A stretch of 64,000 bases of DNA, taken from contig NZ_JAUSVF010000002.1 of NCBI RefSeq assembly GCF_030814475.1, positions 248,001-312,000 of the forward strand. The letters are read 5' to 3'. This DNA comes from Pararhizobium capsulatum DSM 1112 (lineage in GTDB: Bacteria > Pseudomonadota > Alphaproteobacteria > Rhizobiales > Rhizobiaceae). A model generated the notes under the pieces. The model searched no databases and was not told the DNA's origin. It was given only the letters and a program-made list of their open reading frames with translations. The position numbers were made by a program, and so were the translations under genes. Of the stretch, positions 45,282 through 53,864 are shown in pieces (position 1 is the first letter of the stretch; the number at the start of each line of letters is the position of its first letter).

Positions 45282-46664
45282 TCAACCAAACACCTTGGTC
45301 AGGGCGTTGCCGATCGCGTCGGTGATGCCGTCGATATCGTTTTCGGTAGCGATCAGGGCCGGGGCGAGGCAGAGCGTGTTGTTGAGGCCCGGCAGCGAAC
45401 GGTTGGTGGCGCCGATGATCACGCCCTGGGCGGCGCAATCGGCAACGACGGCCTGCACCATCTTTTCCGGTGCAGGCTCCTTCGTCTGCCTGTCGGAAAC
45501 CAGTTCCGCGCCGCAGAACAGGCCGGCGCCGCGCACATCGCCGATCACGGCATGGCGTTCCATCAGCGCATTGAGATTTCCGACCAGCCGCTCGCCCATC
45601 CTGAGCGTATTGTCGAGCAAGCCTTCGTCCTCGATGATGCGCATGTTTTCAAGTGCTGCCGCAGGTCCCGCCACACAGCCGCCGAAGGTCGAGATGTCGC
45701 GGAAATAGGACAACGGATCGTCCGCATCGTCCTTGAACATCGCGAAGATCTTTTCCGTGGTGACCGTGCAGGAAATGGCGGCGTAGCCGGAGGCCACACC
45801 CTTGGCCATGGTGACGAAATCGGGCTCGATGCCGTAGTTCTGGTAGCCGAACCATTTGCCGGTACGGCCGACGCCGCAGACGACTTCGTCGATGTGAAGA
45901 AGGATGTCGTATTTCCTGCAGATCTCCTGCACCTTCTCCCAGTAGCCCCGGGGCGGTACGATGACGCCGCCGCCAGCGGTGACAGGTTCAAGGCAGAGAA
46001 GGCCGATCGTATCCGGCCCCTCGCGCAGGATCACCTCTTCGATAGCCTCGGCGGCGCGCTCGCCGTAGTTTTCGATCGCGCCGTACTGGCTGCGATATTC
46101 CAGGCAATGCGGCACCTCGACGAAGCCGGGAGGCATCGGGCCATATTGCTCGCGGCGCTGCGGCTGGCCGGCGGCGGCCAGCGTGCCGATGGTGGTGCCG
46201 TGATAGTCGCGATCGCGGTAGAGGATCTTGTACTTGCGGCCTCCATGGTGGCGGTGCGACATCTGCCGCACCATCTTGAAGACTTTCTCGTTGGCCTCCG
46301 AACCGGAATTTGAATAATAGACGCGGGTGAGGCCCGGCATCTTGGAAATCAGCTGCTGGGCGAATTTCGCGCCGGCGATCGAGCCGGCGGAATTGGCGAA
46401 ATAGTTGAGCTTGACGAGCTGGTCGCGCACAGCGTCGGCGATGCTGGTGCGCCCGAAGCCGACATTGACCGTCCAGACGCCGCCGGAAAGCGCGTCGAGA
46501 TATTCCTTGCCCGTCGCATCCCAGACCCGCATGCCCTTGCCTTCGACGAAGATACGCGGATCAACGGTTTCATAAGGCTTGTGCTGGCTGAGATGATGCC
46601 AGACATGGGCGCGATCCGCCTCGATGACATCTCGGATATCGTTGGGCTGCGAGGCTATGTTCAT
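45282..46664 (-). CDS. Class III aminotransferase, taurine/beta-alanine aminotransferase-like
   Basis: A 460-residue fold-type I PLP aminotransferase. Landmarks: LDALSGGVWTVNVGFGRTSI, the phosphate-loop YYSNSGSEANEKVFKM, LLHIDEVVCGVGRTGKWFG (cofactor aspartate), and the Schiff-base lysine in FVTMAKGVASGYAAI. The long N-terminal part HVWHHLSQHKPYETVDPRIF resembles taurine-pyruvate aminotransferases. These enzymes transfer the amino group from omega-amino acids or taurine to pyruvate or 2-oxoglutarate. Upstream in the same direction lies a MocR regulator like TauR. Taurine as substrate is a likely but unproven reading; beta-alanine or GABA are alternatives. Confidence 0.87.
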   Translation of the reverse strand: MNIASQPNDIRDVIEADRAHVWHHLSQHKPYETVDPRIFVEGKGMRVWDATGKEYLDALSGGVWTVNVGFGRTSIADAVRDQLVKLNYFANSAGSIAGAKFAQQLISKMPGLTRVYYSNSGSEANEKVFKMVRQMSHRHHGGRKYKILYRDRDYHGTTIGTLAAAGQPQRREQYGPMPPGFVEVPHCLEYRSQYGAIENYGERAAEAIEEVILREGPDTIGLLCLEPVTAGGGVIVPPRGYWEKVQEICRKYDILLHIDEVVCGVGRTGKWFGYQNYGIEPDFVTMAKGVASGYAAISCTVTTEKIFAMFKDDADDPLSYFRDISTFGGCVAGPAAALENMRIIEDEGLLDNTLRMGERLVGNLNALMERHAVIGDVRGAGLFCGAELVSDRQTKEPAPEKMVQAVVADCAAQGVIIGATNRSLPGLNNTLCLAPALIATENDIDGITDAIGNALTKVFG

Positions 46665-46820
46665 GCGGCATCTCCCTGTCGCTCATGGATGTCGCCAAAC
46701 GCGTGCAACGGCCTGACGACATCAGAAAGAATCTTGGACTGCAGAGCTTGTAACACGCGGTTGTCTTTGCACGAGGCTTTTTGCCGCTGGCTCCAGGAAA
46801 ACGCTGCTCTGGCCCCTGGT

Positions 46821-48332
46821 TCAGGCCGTATGGCACAATGCTCGCCTGCCGCAGTCTTCCACGATTGCGCCGAGCTTGACGAGACCGCTCTCGATACGAT
46901 GTGTGGCAATGGAGCTGAAGCCGATACGGAAGAAATTCCGCCCCTGGGCTGGAACGGAAAAGAAGATGTCGCCGGCCTCGACAAGGATGCCCTGCGCTCG
47001 CGCTATCTCGGCCATTGCCCTTGCATCAAGCTCCGGCGGGCCTTCGATCCAGAAGCTCGTTGCTCCGTCGCCGCGCCTCAAGCGGCAGGACGGCATGGTT
47101 TCCGGCAATAATCTCTCGATCAGTCGCGCCCGTTCGAGGATCGCGGCGCCTGCCCGGGAAAGATGTTGCCGGTAATGGCCGAGCCCGATGAAGGTTGCGA
47201 GCGAACGCTGGTTGTTGGTTGGTGGATGCCGGAGCATCAACCGGCGCAACACGCGTAATTCATCGATCACCGGCTTCGGCGCGACCACGTAGCCGATGCG
47301 CAGGCCGGGCGCGAGCACCTTGGAGAAGCTGCCGATATAGATGACACGCTCGGCCCTATCGAGGCTCTTCAGCGAGGGAATATCACTATCGGCCTCGACG
47401 GAAAGATCGGCGTCGTAGTCGTCCTCGATCAGCAGTACGTCGCTACGGGCGGCCGCATCGAGCAGGGCATTGCGCCGCGCCAGCGGCATCACTGATGTCG
47501 TGGGACATTGGTGGCCGGCGGTCACGAACGCGATGTCGCAGCGCCCGAAGGCATCATCCGGTATCAGGCCATGGTCGTCGCTGGTGAGGAAGACGGGCTT
47601 CATCGTCGCCAGCCGCATCATGTTGCGAAGGTCGGGATAGCCGGGATCTTCCAGCCCCACCGGCGTATCGCGAGCGACAAACAACTGCACGAGCATGGAG
47701 AGCGCCTGTTGCGAGCCGAGCGTGACCATGACCTCGCCCGGCTGCGCAGAAATCCCGCGCCGCGGCAGCACCTGGACTCTCAGCTGCTCGATGAGATCGG
47801 GATCGTCATCGTCGATCATGTCCGCCGCCCAGACCTGTATCTCCTGAACGCTCGACGTGGCGCGCACGGCCTCGCGCCAGTTGTTGGTTGGAAACAGGCC
47901 GGGATCGTACTGGCCGGAGAGGAAAGGGTAGGGATAGGAGCGCCAGTCGCGCGGCTTGCTGATCTGCGGCAGGCGCGACGGCTTCATGGCAAAGCGCGTC
48001 GCCCAGTCTGAAGGGCGTCGTGTGGCCTCTGTAATAACAGCCGGTTTCACGACCGCGCAGACAAAGATGCCGCTCCTCTGGCGCGAGGCGAGAAAACCTT
48101 CGTCGATGAGCTGCTGGTAAGCCGCCGTCACCGTGTTGCGGCCGATGCCGAGACGCGCGGCAAGTTCCCGCGACGAGGGCAGCCGCGCATCGGTCGGCAG
48201 CAGACCGGTTTCCACCGCATGGACGATCATCCGGCGGATCTGGATGTTCAGCGGCTGGCCGTCGCGATCCAGAACGCCGAAAACCTGATGCCAGGTCTTC
48301 TCGGTCTGAAGGTTAAGCTGGGAGATTTTCAT
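46821..48332 (-). CDS. MocR-family PLP-dependent transcriptional regulator, TauR-like
   Basis: A 503-residue fusion of a GntR-type winged helix (residues about 28-90: LPSSRELAARLGIGRNTVTA, then AYQQLIDEGFLASRQRSGIF) to an aminotransferase-fold domain with the PLP lysine in YIGSFSKVLAPGLRIGYV. MocR proteins use PLP as sensor for an amine; TauR of Rhodobacter activates taurine transaminase genes and GabR controls GABA use. Gene lies 156 bases upstream of the aminotransferase, same strand, consistent with control of the cluster. I did not find a confident TauR direct repeat in the gap. Confidence 0.9.
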   Translation of the reverse strand: MKISQLNLQTEKTWHQVFGVLDRDGQPLNIQIRRMIVHAVETGLLPTDARLPSSRELAARLGIGRNTVTAAYQQLIDEGFLASRQRSGIFVCAVVKPAVITEATRRPSDWATRFAMKPSRLPQISKPRDWRSYPYPFLSGQYDPGLFPTNNWREAVRATSSVQEIQVWAADMIDDDDPDLIEQLRVQVLPRRGISAQPGEVMVTLGSQQALSMLVQLFVARDTPVGLEDPGYPDLRNMMRLATMKPVFLTSDDHGLIPDDAFGRCDIAFVTAGHQCPTTSVMPLARRNALLDAAARSDVLLIEDDYDADLSVEADSDIPSLKSLDRAERVIYIGSFSKVLAPGLRIGYVVAPKPVIDELRVLRRLMLRHPPTNNQRSLATFIGLGHYRQHLSRAGAAILERARLIERLLPETMPSCRLRRGDGATSFWIEGPPELDARAMAEIARAQGILVEAGDIFFSVPAQGRNFFRIGFSSIATHRIESGLVKLGAIVEDCGRRALCHTA

Positions 48333-48420
48333 TCAAGCCTCAACGCAAGAACCGGGCCACGTGTGCATCCCTCGGCCACCCAGCGCGGAAGCATCAGTCG
48401 ATGTCTCGGCGAGGCCTTTC

Positions 48421-48855
48421 CTAGGAATCATCCGTTGTTGCCTGACCGAACCACAGGACGGCGGAAACCTTGAACAGGAAGGCTGTCGTCCAGCCGAACA
48501 GCAGGATGCCGTTCACCCCTTCCAGCGCGCTTGCAAGCCGCCATTTTCCCACCAGCGTCACATCGCCATAGCCGATCGTTGCGAAGGTGATCGCTGAAAA
48601 ATAGATGGCTTCTTCAAGGTCCTGCAACTCGCCGGTCAGCCTGTAGGCAAGAGCCCAGATCATGATCTCGATGAGATGCGCGACGACGAAACCGAGGACG
48701 AAAAAATAGCTCCAGCCGAGGCGCGACAGCGGCGAGAGATTGCCCGCGTTACCGAGCGGGCGTGCGCCGCAGTTGTAAAGCAGCATAACCGCAGCGCCAT
48801 GGACGACGATCGTGGCGAGCAGGAGAGCTGTGGCAATGACGATCACCAGGAGCAT
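48421..48855 (-). CDS. Small two-helix potassium channel protein
   Basis: A 144-residue membrane protein with a first helix (LVIVIATALLLATIVVHGAA), a second at about 48-70, a pore helix and the selectivity filter TIGYGD at 93-98, then a final helix. This is the ion_trans_2 type of voltage-independent K+ channel, without a cytosolic RCK domain, so gating is not evident. The ATG at 48855 has GGAGG upstream; the open frame begins ten codons earlier. Next to PPK2, it starts a block of ion and stress genes. Confidence 0.88.
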   Translation of the reverse strand: MLLVIVIATALLLATIVVHGAAVMLLYNCGARPLGNAGNLSPLSRLGWSYFFVLGFVVAHLIEIMIWALAYRLTGELQDLEEAIYFSAITFATIGYGDVTLVGKWRLASALEGVNGILLFGWTTAFLFKVSAVLWFGQATTDDS

Positions 48856-48977
48856 AGGTTTCCTCCATGAATGTTGCGTGTGCATAAAATTGCAGCGAAG
48901 CAGCTCGGTTGCGGCCTGCCGGGCGTCGGCGGATCCAACCGTTTGTAAAGCCGCTGCACGCTTTTGCGCGACTTGCC

Positions 48978-49916
48978 TTAATCGACCTCGGCGAGAAGCT
49001 GGGCCTTCACCCGTTGCAGTTCCGCCCGTCGTGCGTCATCGACGACGGGCATGGCCAGCTCGAGCTTTTCGAAGACCGCAGTGATGACTTCGGATACGGC
49101 AAGGCGGGCGAACCATTTGTTGTCGGCGGGTATGACGAACCACGGCGCAGCTTGGGTGCTGGTGTTGGACAGCATCTCCTCGAATGCCTTCTGGTAGTCG
49201 TCCCAGTGCTGGCGCTCGGCAAAGTCGGCCGGCGAGAATTTCCAGTTCTTCTCGGCCTCATCAATTCGCGAGAGAAAGCGCCGCTTCTGCTCCTTCTTCG
49301 AGACGTTCAGGAAGAACTTCACGATGATCGTGCCGTTTCTGCGCAGATATTTCTCGAAGTTGTTGATGTCCTTGAAGCGCTTTTCCCAGATGTCTTTTCC
49401 GCGCGTCTCGACCGGCAGTTTCTGCTTGATCAGCAACTCGGGATGCACCCGAACGACGACCACCTCTTCGTAATAGGAACGGTTGAAAATGCCGATCATT
49501 CCGCGCCCCGGCAGCGCGACCGAGGCGCGGCGAAGATAGTCATGATCCAGGTCATCCGAGGTCGGAGCCTTGAAGCTCGTCACCTGACAGCCCTGCGGAT
49601 TGATGCCGGACATGACGTGGCGGATCGCCCCATCCTTGCCGGCCGCGTCCATGGCCTGGAAAATGATCAGGACGGAATAGACGTCCTGCGCATAGAGCAT
49701 TTCCTGCATGTCCGAGAGGCGTTGGACATTTTTGGCCACATGCTGCAACGCGCCGGCCTTGTCATCGTAACCGCCGGTAAAATCGGTATCGAAATCCTTC
49801 TTCAGATTTACCTTTTTGCCGGGCTTGACAGCGATGTCGCGCAATCTGAATTTGACCCGTCCCCCATCCCCGATTTCAATTTCACGTTTCTCGTCCAGGT
49901 CCACGTCGATTTTCAT
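48978..49916 (-). CDS. Polyphosphate kinase 2 (PPK2)
   Basis: A 312-residue cytosolic kinase with Walker A-like FQAMDAAGKDGAIRHVMSG at about 87-105 and the Walker B/lid region IGIFNRSYYEEVVVVRVHPE, plus WKFSPADFAERQHWDDYQKA, all diagnostic for PPK2. It uses polyphosphate to phosphorylate NDP or AMP; the class cannot be assigned by eye, though the single domain excludes the fused class II form with two domains. The ATG at 49916 is preceded by GGAG. Monocistronic; the gene may serve nucleotide regeneration under stress. Confidence 0.9.
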   Translation of the reverse strand: MKIDVDLDEKREIEIGDGGRVKFRLRDIAVKPGKKVNLKKDFDTDFTGGYDDKAGALQHVAKNVQRLSDMQEMLYAQDVYSVLIIFQAMDAAGKDGAIRHVMSGINPQGCQVTSFKAPTSDDLDHDYLRRASVALPGRGMIGIFNRSYYEEVVVVRVHPELLIKQKLPVETRGKDIWEKRFKDINNFEKYLRRNGTIIVKFFLNVSKKEQKRRFLSRIDEAEKNWKFSPADFAERQHWDDYQKAFEEMLSNTSTQAAPWFVIPADNKWFARLAVSEVITAVFEKLELAMPVVDDARRAELQRVKAQLLAEVD

Positions 49917-50098
49917 CTGACACTCCGTTGAAGCGCTTATGCGGCATGCGGGATCGGCGTAAATCATAGTTGTCAGGCACGTTCGGAATGCTATCATTCG
50001 TGGCTATAAAAGTGATTTCGTCAATATCGAAGTTCGGTGAACGCAAGCAGTTGGATCTTACTCGTTTAAAGGCCCCAGAGGCCGGATCGGAGACAAGG

Positions 50099-50587
50099 AT
50101 GTCTGCACAGAATGGGCAACAGGGCACGGGTCCGAACGATGGTGTTTTCATGTCTGCGGAGGATCTGCGCGGGTATGCCGACAAGATCGACATGGCTCGG
50201 GCGTCCAAGGCCTCTCAGGGGATGAAAACCGCGGAAGATGCGCGCTCCGAGCTGATGTCGCGCCTTTCCAAGCCTATGCCGGTGACCGATGAGATCAGGA
50301 ACAGGGTTCTGTCCCAGCTGAAGCAGGCCGCCGTAGATGGCCGGTCGGAACTCATGGTTCTCCAGTTTCCCGTCGAGCTTTGCACCGACAACGGACGGGC
50401 GATCAACAACAACGATTCCGATTGGCCGGAGACATTGACCGGCGTTCCGCGGCAGGCCTACGAGATCTGGCGCGACAAGCTGAAGGCGGCGGGTTACCGC
50501 CTGTCGGCCATGATCGTGGAATGGCCGCACGGCATGCCCGGCGATGTCGGCTTCTTCTTGAGCTGGGGCGAGGAGCGCAAGTACTGA
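50099..50587 (+). CDS. Hypothetical protein, 162 aa
   Basis: A 162-residue soluble protein. The N-terminal half is polar and helical (MSAEDLRGYADKIDMARASK, then AEDARSELMSRLSKPMPVTD), the C-terminal half looks like a compact alpha-beta domain (LMVLQFPVELCTDNGRAINN, then YRLSAMIVEWPHGMPGDVG). The ATG at 50099 follows CGGAGACAAGG. It is divergent from PPK2. I do not recognise the family; no signal peptide or membrane segment is present. Confidence 0.65.
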   Translation: MSAQNGQQGTGPNDGVFMSAEDLRGYADKIDMARASKASQGMKTAEDARSELMSRLSKPMPVTDEIRNRVLSQLKQAAVDGRSELMVLQFPVELCTDNGRAINNNDSDWPETLTGVPRQAYEIWRDKLKAAGYRLSAMIVEWPHGMPGDVGFFLSWGEERKY

Positions 50588-50641
50588 GGCGTTCCATTCC
50601 GACTTATCCCGGTACCGGCAGATGCGCTCTGGCCGATACGA

Positions 50642-51796
50642 TCAGCTCGCTAACCCCGTCCGGACCCGCTCATAGGCACTGACCTTTGCCGGCGGGTCGG
50701 ATGGGAGTTGAGGCGGCAGCAGATAGAGGGTCATGGCCAGGATCAGGTAGACCATCAGCAGCAACACGCCGACGAACCACGTCGAATGACCGCCGGATGT
50801 CACCAGAACGACGGTCATGGCTGCAAGGAACATCATGATCACGGCGCCGGGCCAGAATTGCAGGTCCATGGGCGCCGGGCCTATCACATAGCTCAGAAGC
50901 ACCAGGACTGGCGCCACGAAAAGCGCGATCTGCGCGGCGCTTCCAAGCGCGATCCCGACGCTGAGATCCAGGCGGTTCTTGCGGGCGCCGGAGAAAGCCG
51001 AGGCCATCTCGGCAGCGCCCCCGACCAGCGCCACGATGATGAAGCCGATGAAGGCAGGCGTCATGCCGAAGGAGGTTGCGGCCTGCTGCACGGATCCGAC
51101 GAAGATTTCACCGACCAGCGCAACCAGCAGCGTCGTCACCGCGAGCGTCGCAAGGGCAACGCTCATCGGCGGGGTGGGGCCATGCTCGCCGGCTTCCTGG
51201 CTGCTGAAGAGTTCGCGATGGGTCTTTTGCGAAAACAGCAAGCCCAGCCCGTAGACCACGATCAGCAGCAGGGAGAGGCCGACGCTCAGCTTATGGGTAA
51301 AATCCGACATGCCGATGGAATCGGCGGCAGTGACCGCGGACGGGATCAGGATCGCGACAGTCGCGACGAAGAGCAGGCTCGACTGGAAGCGCGCATTGAT
51401 GCGGTTGAATTCCTGCATCCGATACTTCAATCCGCCGACCAGGAAGGACGCTCCCAGCAGGAACAGGGTGTTGGTGACGATCGCGCCTGCAATGGACGCC
51501 TTGACCAGATCGTGCTGGCCGGCCTGCAGCGCGGCAAGAGCGATGACGAGTTCCGTCAGATTGCCGAGCGTGGCATTGAGAAGGCCGCCGGTCGCATCGC
51601 CCATTTTGGCCGCAACACCTTCCGTCGCGTAGCTGAGCAGCACGGCGAGCGGAAAAATCGCAAGGATCGACAGGAGGAAAAGCATGGTATGGGCGGTGGG
51701 TGCCGTATGTTCTGCGACAAGCACGACAGGCACGAATATCAGCAACCAGAGTGCCCGGTTGTGGCGGATTTCTTCCAGTAAGCTGCCCATGTTCAA
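50642..51796 (-). CDS. Calcium/proton exchanger (CaCA/CAX family)
   Basis: A 384-residue membrane antiporter with about eleven hydrophobic segments and the two inverted alpha repeats of the family: GGLLNATLGNLTELVIALAA in the first half and GGAAEMASAFSGARKNRLDL with GIALGSAAQIALFVAPVLVL in the second. The acidic residues in these repeats bind Ca2+. An acidic/histidine-poor loop near residue 195 separates the halves. It would pump Ca2+ out in exchange for H+, fitting the neighbouring ion genes. Confidence 0.92.
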   Translation of the reverse strand: MNMGSLLEEIRHNRALWLLIFVPVVLVAEHTAPTAHTMLFLLSILAIFPLAVLLSYATEGVAAKMGDATGGLLNATLGNLTELVIALAALQAGQHDLVKASIAGAIVTNTLFLLGASFLVGGLKYRMQEFNRINARFQSSLLFVATVAILIPSAVTAADSIGMSDFTHKLSVGLSLLLIVVYGLGLLFSQKTHRELFSSQEAGEHGPTPPMSVALATLAVTTLLVALVGEIFVGSVQQAATSFGMTPAFIGFIIVALVGGAAEMASAFSGARKNRLDLSVGIALGSAAQIALFVAPVLVLLSYVIGPAPMDLQFWPGAVIMMFLAAMTVVLVTSGGHSTWFVGVLLLMVYLILAMTLYLLPPQLPSDPPAKVSAYERVRTGLAS

Positions 51797-51861
51797 ATCC
51801 AGTCAGGTTCGATGCGACGGGGGAAAATACAGTCAGGTTCGAAAACTACTCGGCGGGTCGG

Positions 51862-52515
51862 CTATCCTCCAAGCGCAATGGTGACCGCCACCATAACGGC
51901 CCCGATCGATGTCATCGCGAACGCCATTGGCCAGGGACTGCGACCGGCATGGGTGCCAAGCTGAGCACCGATGATGAACAGCATGACGAGCGCTATGCCG
52001 TTGGAGATGCGCATCGCCCGATGAAGATCATCGACAAACAGAAACGGCAGGCTCGGCGGCAAGGTCGACAGGACGACAAGGGCGAAAATGAAACAGGCGG
52101 CCTTGAGATCGCCTGTGCCGATCATGCGCTGCGCGGGCCGTGCCGACTGTTCCCTCACACGCACCAGAAAGCTGTCGACCTCCTGGTCCGCCATGACCCG
52201 CCGCGCCTCCGGTGGCAGGTTTTCGCGAAACACCTGCTGCGCGTCTTCCATCGGCAATGTGTGGATGGCGGCAACGAAGCTGTTGTGCCGCGCGCGCTCG
52301 ACCACTGTCGCCAGCACGAACATCACGGCATCGACGATACCCCAGGCGATGTTACATCCAAGCGCGGCCATCAGGACACTTGCCACCCTTTCTCCACCGG
52401 CCACCGAAGCACTCATCGTTCCCGTGAACGTGAGCGCCATCAAAAGACCGAAGATGACTTCGGACATCCGGTCGATCGGATCGAGGACCGGCCGGGTCTG
52501 CTCCCCTTCCTTCAT
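51862..52515 (-). CDS. VIT1/CCC1-like membrane protein
   Basis: A 217-residue protein with about five hydrophobic segments. It begins with a short cytosolic stretch and DRMSEVIFGLLMALTFTGTM, a motif I associate with bacterial VIT/CCC1-like proteins, followed by NIAWGIVDAVMFVLATVVER and a soluble charged loop (about 85-130) that might bind metal, then three helices. VIT/CCC1 members move Fe2+ or Mn2+. The assignment is by resemblance; the true transported ion is not known. It lies 66 bases after the CAX start, same strand. Confidence 0.6.
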   Translation of the reverse strand: MKEGEQTRPVLDPIDRMSEVIFGLLMALTFTGTMSASVAGGERVASVLMAALGCNIAWGIVDAVMFVLATVVERARHNSFVAAIHTLPMEDAQQVFRENLPPEARRVMADQEVDSFLVRVREQSARPAQRMIGTGDLKAACFIFALVVLSTLPPSLPFLFVDDLHRAMRISNGIALVMLFIIGAQLGTHAGRSPWPMAFAMTSIGAVMVAVTIALGG

Positions 52516-52635
52516 TCAGGGCATTCCCCCACTGACAACTGCGAAAGCCAGACCGTCGATGTGACCGCCGCCATTTCCGGGGCGACGGTTTCGGGCAGCC
52601 GGCGCCGCACGGTGCGTGCCGGCGGTCACCATGTT

Positions 52636-53862
52636 TCAGTGGCCGCCCAGGACCAGGGTCTGGACCGGGAGCAACATCGCCTGCATGCGCAGGATCATCG
52701 CATGCACGAGGCCGACGGTATCGACGACGTGCAAGTACACCCATTTCAGCGTGCCGATATTGGGGTCGGCAAGTGCATCATGATTGTTGGTGTAGGCATT
52801 GGCGATGCAGCTGCTGCCCGGCGGGACACCGTCCAGAGCGCCGGGATAAAGCGGTTGCAGGAAGACGGTCAGCGTTCCCGGCTGGGCCATCTGCTGCACG
52901 TCCACCAGCAGGTCCGTCGGTCGCAGCTGCCCCGCGGCGATCACGTCCTGAACTTCGGTCACGACGAGTGGTATGATGGTGAACGGCTTGCCGATGCAGG
53001 TTGCTTCGGCGATCATGCCGGTCTTCATCACCTGCGCCTCGATCTGTCCGAAGCCGGCGATCAGCGTGCCGCGCCCTGCCTGTTCGGGCACAAGAATGCC
53101 GGCCGGACGTATCATCGTGTTGACGACATCGCCGACACGCAGCGTGAACTGCTGGACGGTCCCGGCAACACCGGCGCGAACCGTCGTCTTGTCGAGATCG
53201 ACCTGCGCTTGCGCGAGAGCCGCTTCGGCGCTTGCCCTTTGCGCTGGCAGGAGGGTCGCGATCTTGGTTTCCAGCGTTGCCTTGGTGGCGCTGGTCGCGG
53301 CCAGGGCGCTTTTGCGACCTTCGACGGTGGTTGCGAGACGCTCGACCTCGCGTCTGGCAACTGCGTCGGTTTTGAGAAGCTGGGCCTTCATCTCATATTC
53401 GTCGATGGCGGTCTGCAAGTCGCTTTGAGCTCCACTGATCTGAGCATCGGCTGTTATGAGTTCGGTCTTGGTGACCGTCATCTCGGCATCAAGCTCCGAA
53501 ATCTGGCGACGAGCGGTTTCGATCGCAGCCTCCTGTTGAGCGCCGTCGAGCCGGAAGAGTGCGTCGCCGGCGGCCACCTTCTGGTTCAGCCCGACATAGA
53601 CTTCGTCAACCCGGCCTACCGTTTCCGGCAATATCGTCACCGTGCGGAACAGCGCTGTGACGCTCTTGGTGGACGGGTGGAAGTAGAAGATCAGGGTAAT
53701 CAGCGAAATCGTCAGCAAGAGGCAGGCGCTGATGCCCCATCGGAGTTCGTACCACATCGTGTAGAGCGTGATATCGACGCCAATTCGTTTCCCTTGGCCG
53801 TACCGGCGGAAGAGGTAATCCGGGAAAATCGTCAGCATGGAGCAAAGAATGAGTTCAAACAT
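52636..53862 (-). CDS. HlyD-family membrane fusion protein (YiaV/EmrA-like)
   Basis: A 408-residue periplasmic adaptor anchored by a membrane helix at about 45-62 (ISACLLLTISLITLIFYF). It has a lipoyl half (GRVDEVYVGLNQKVAAGDAL), a coiled-coil hairpin of about 110 residues (AIETARRQISELDAEMTVTK, then RREVERLATTVEGRKSALAA), and the second lipoyl half (TTVRAGVAGTVQQFTLRVGD). No transporter gene adjoins, only the small DUF3302-like membrane gene whose stop is two bases upstream. This pairing resembles the E. coli YiaV-YiaW and YibH-YibI pairs. Confidence 0.85.
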   Translation of the reverse strand: MFELILCSMLTIFPDYLFRRYGQGKRIGVDITLYTMWYELRWGISACLLLTISLITLIFYFHPSTKSVTALFRTVTILPETVGRVDEVYVGLNQKVAAGDALFRLDGAQQEAAIETARRQISELDAEMTVTKTELITADAQISGAQSDLQTAIDEYEMKAQLLKTDAVARREVERLATTVEGRKSALAATSATKATLETKIATLLPAQRASAEAALAQAQVDLDKTTVRAGVAGTVQQFTLRVGDVVNTMIRPAGILVPEQAGRGTLIAGFGQIEAQVMKTGMIAEATCIGKPFTIIPLVVTEVQDVIAAGQLRPTDLLVDVQQMAQPGTLTVFLQPLYPGALDGVPPGSSCIANAYTNNHDALADPNIGTLKWVYLHVVDTVGLVHAMILRMQAMLLPVQTLVLGGH

Positions 53863-53864
53863 CT

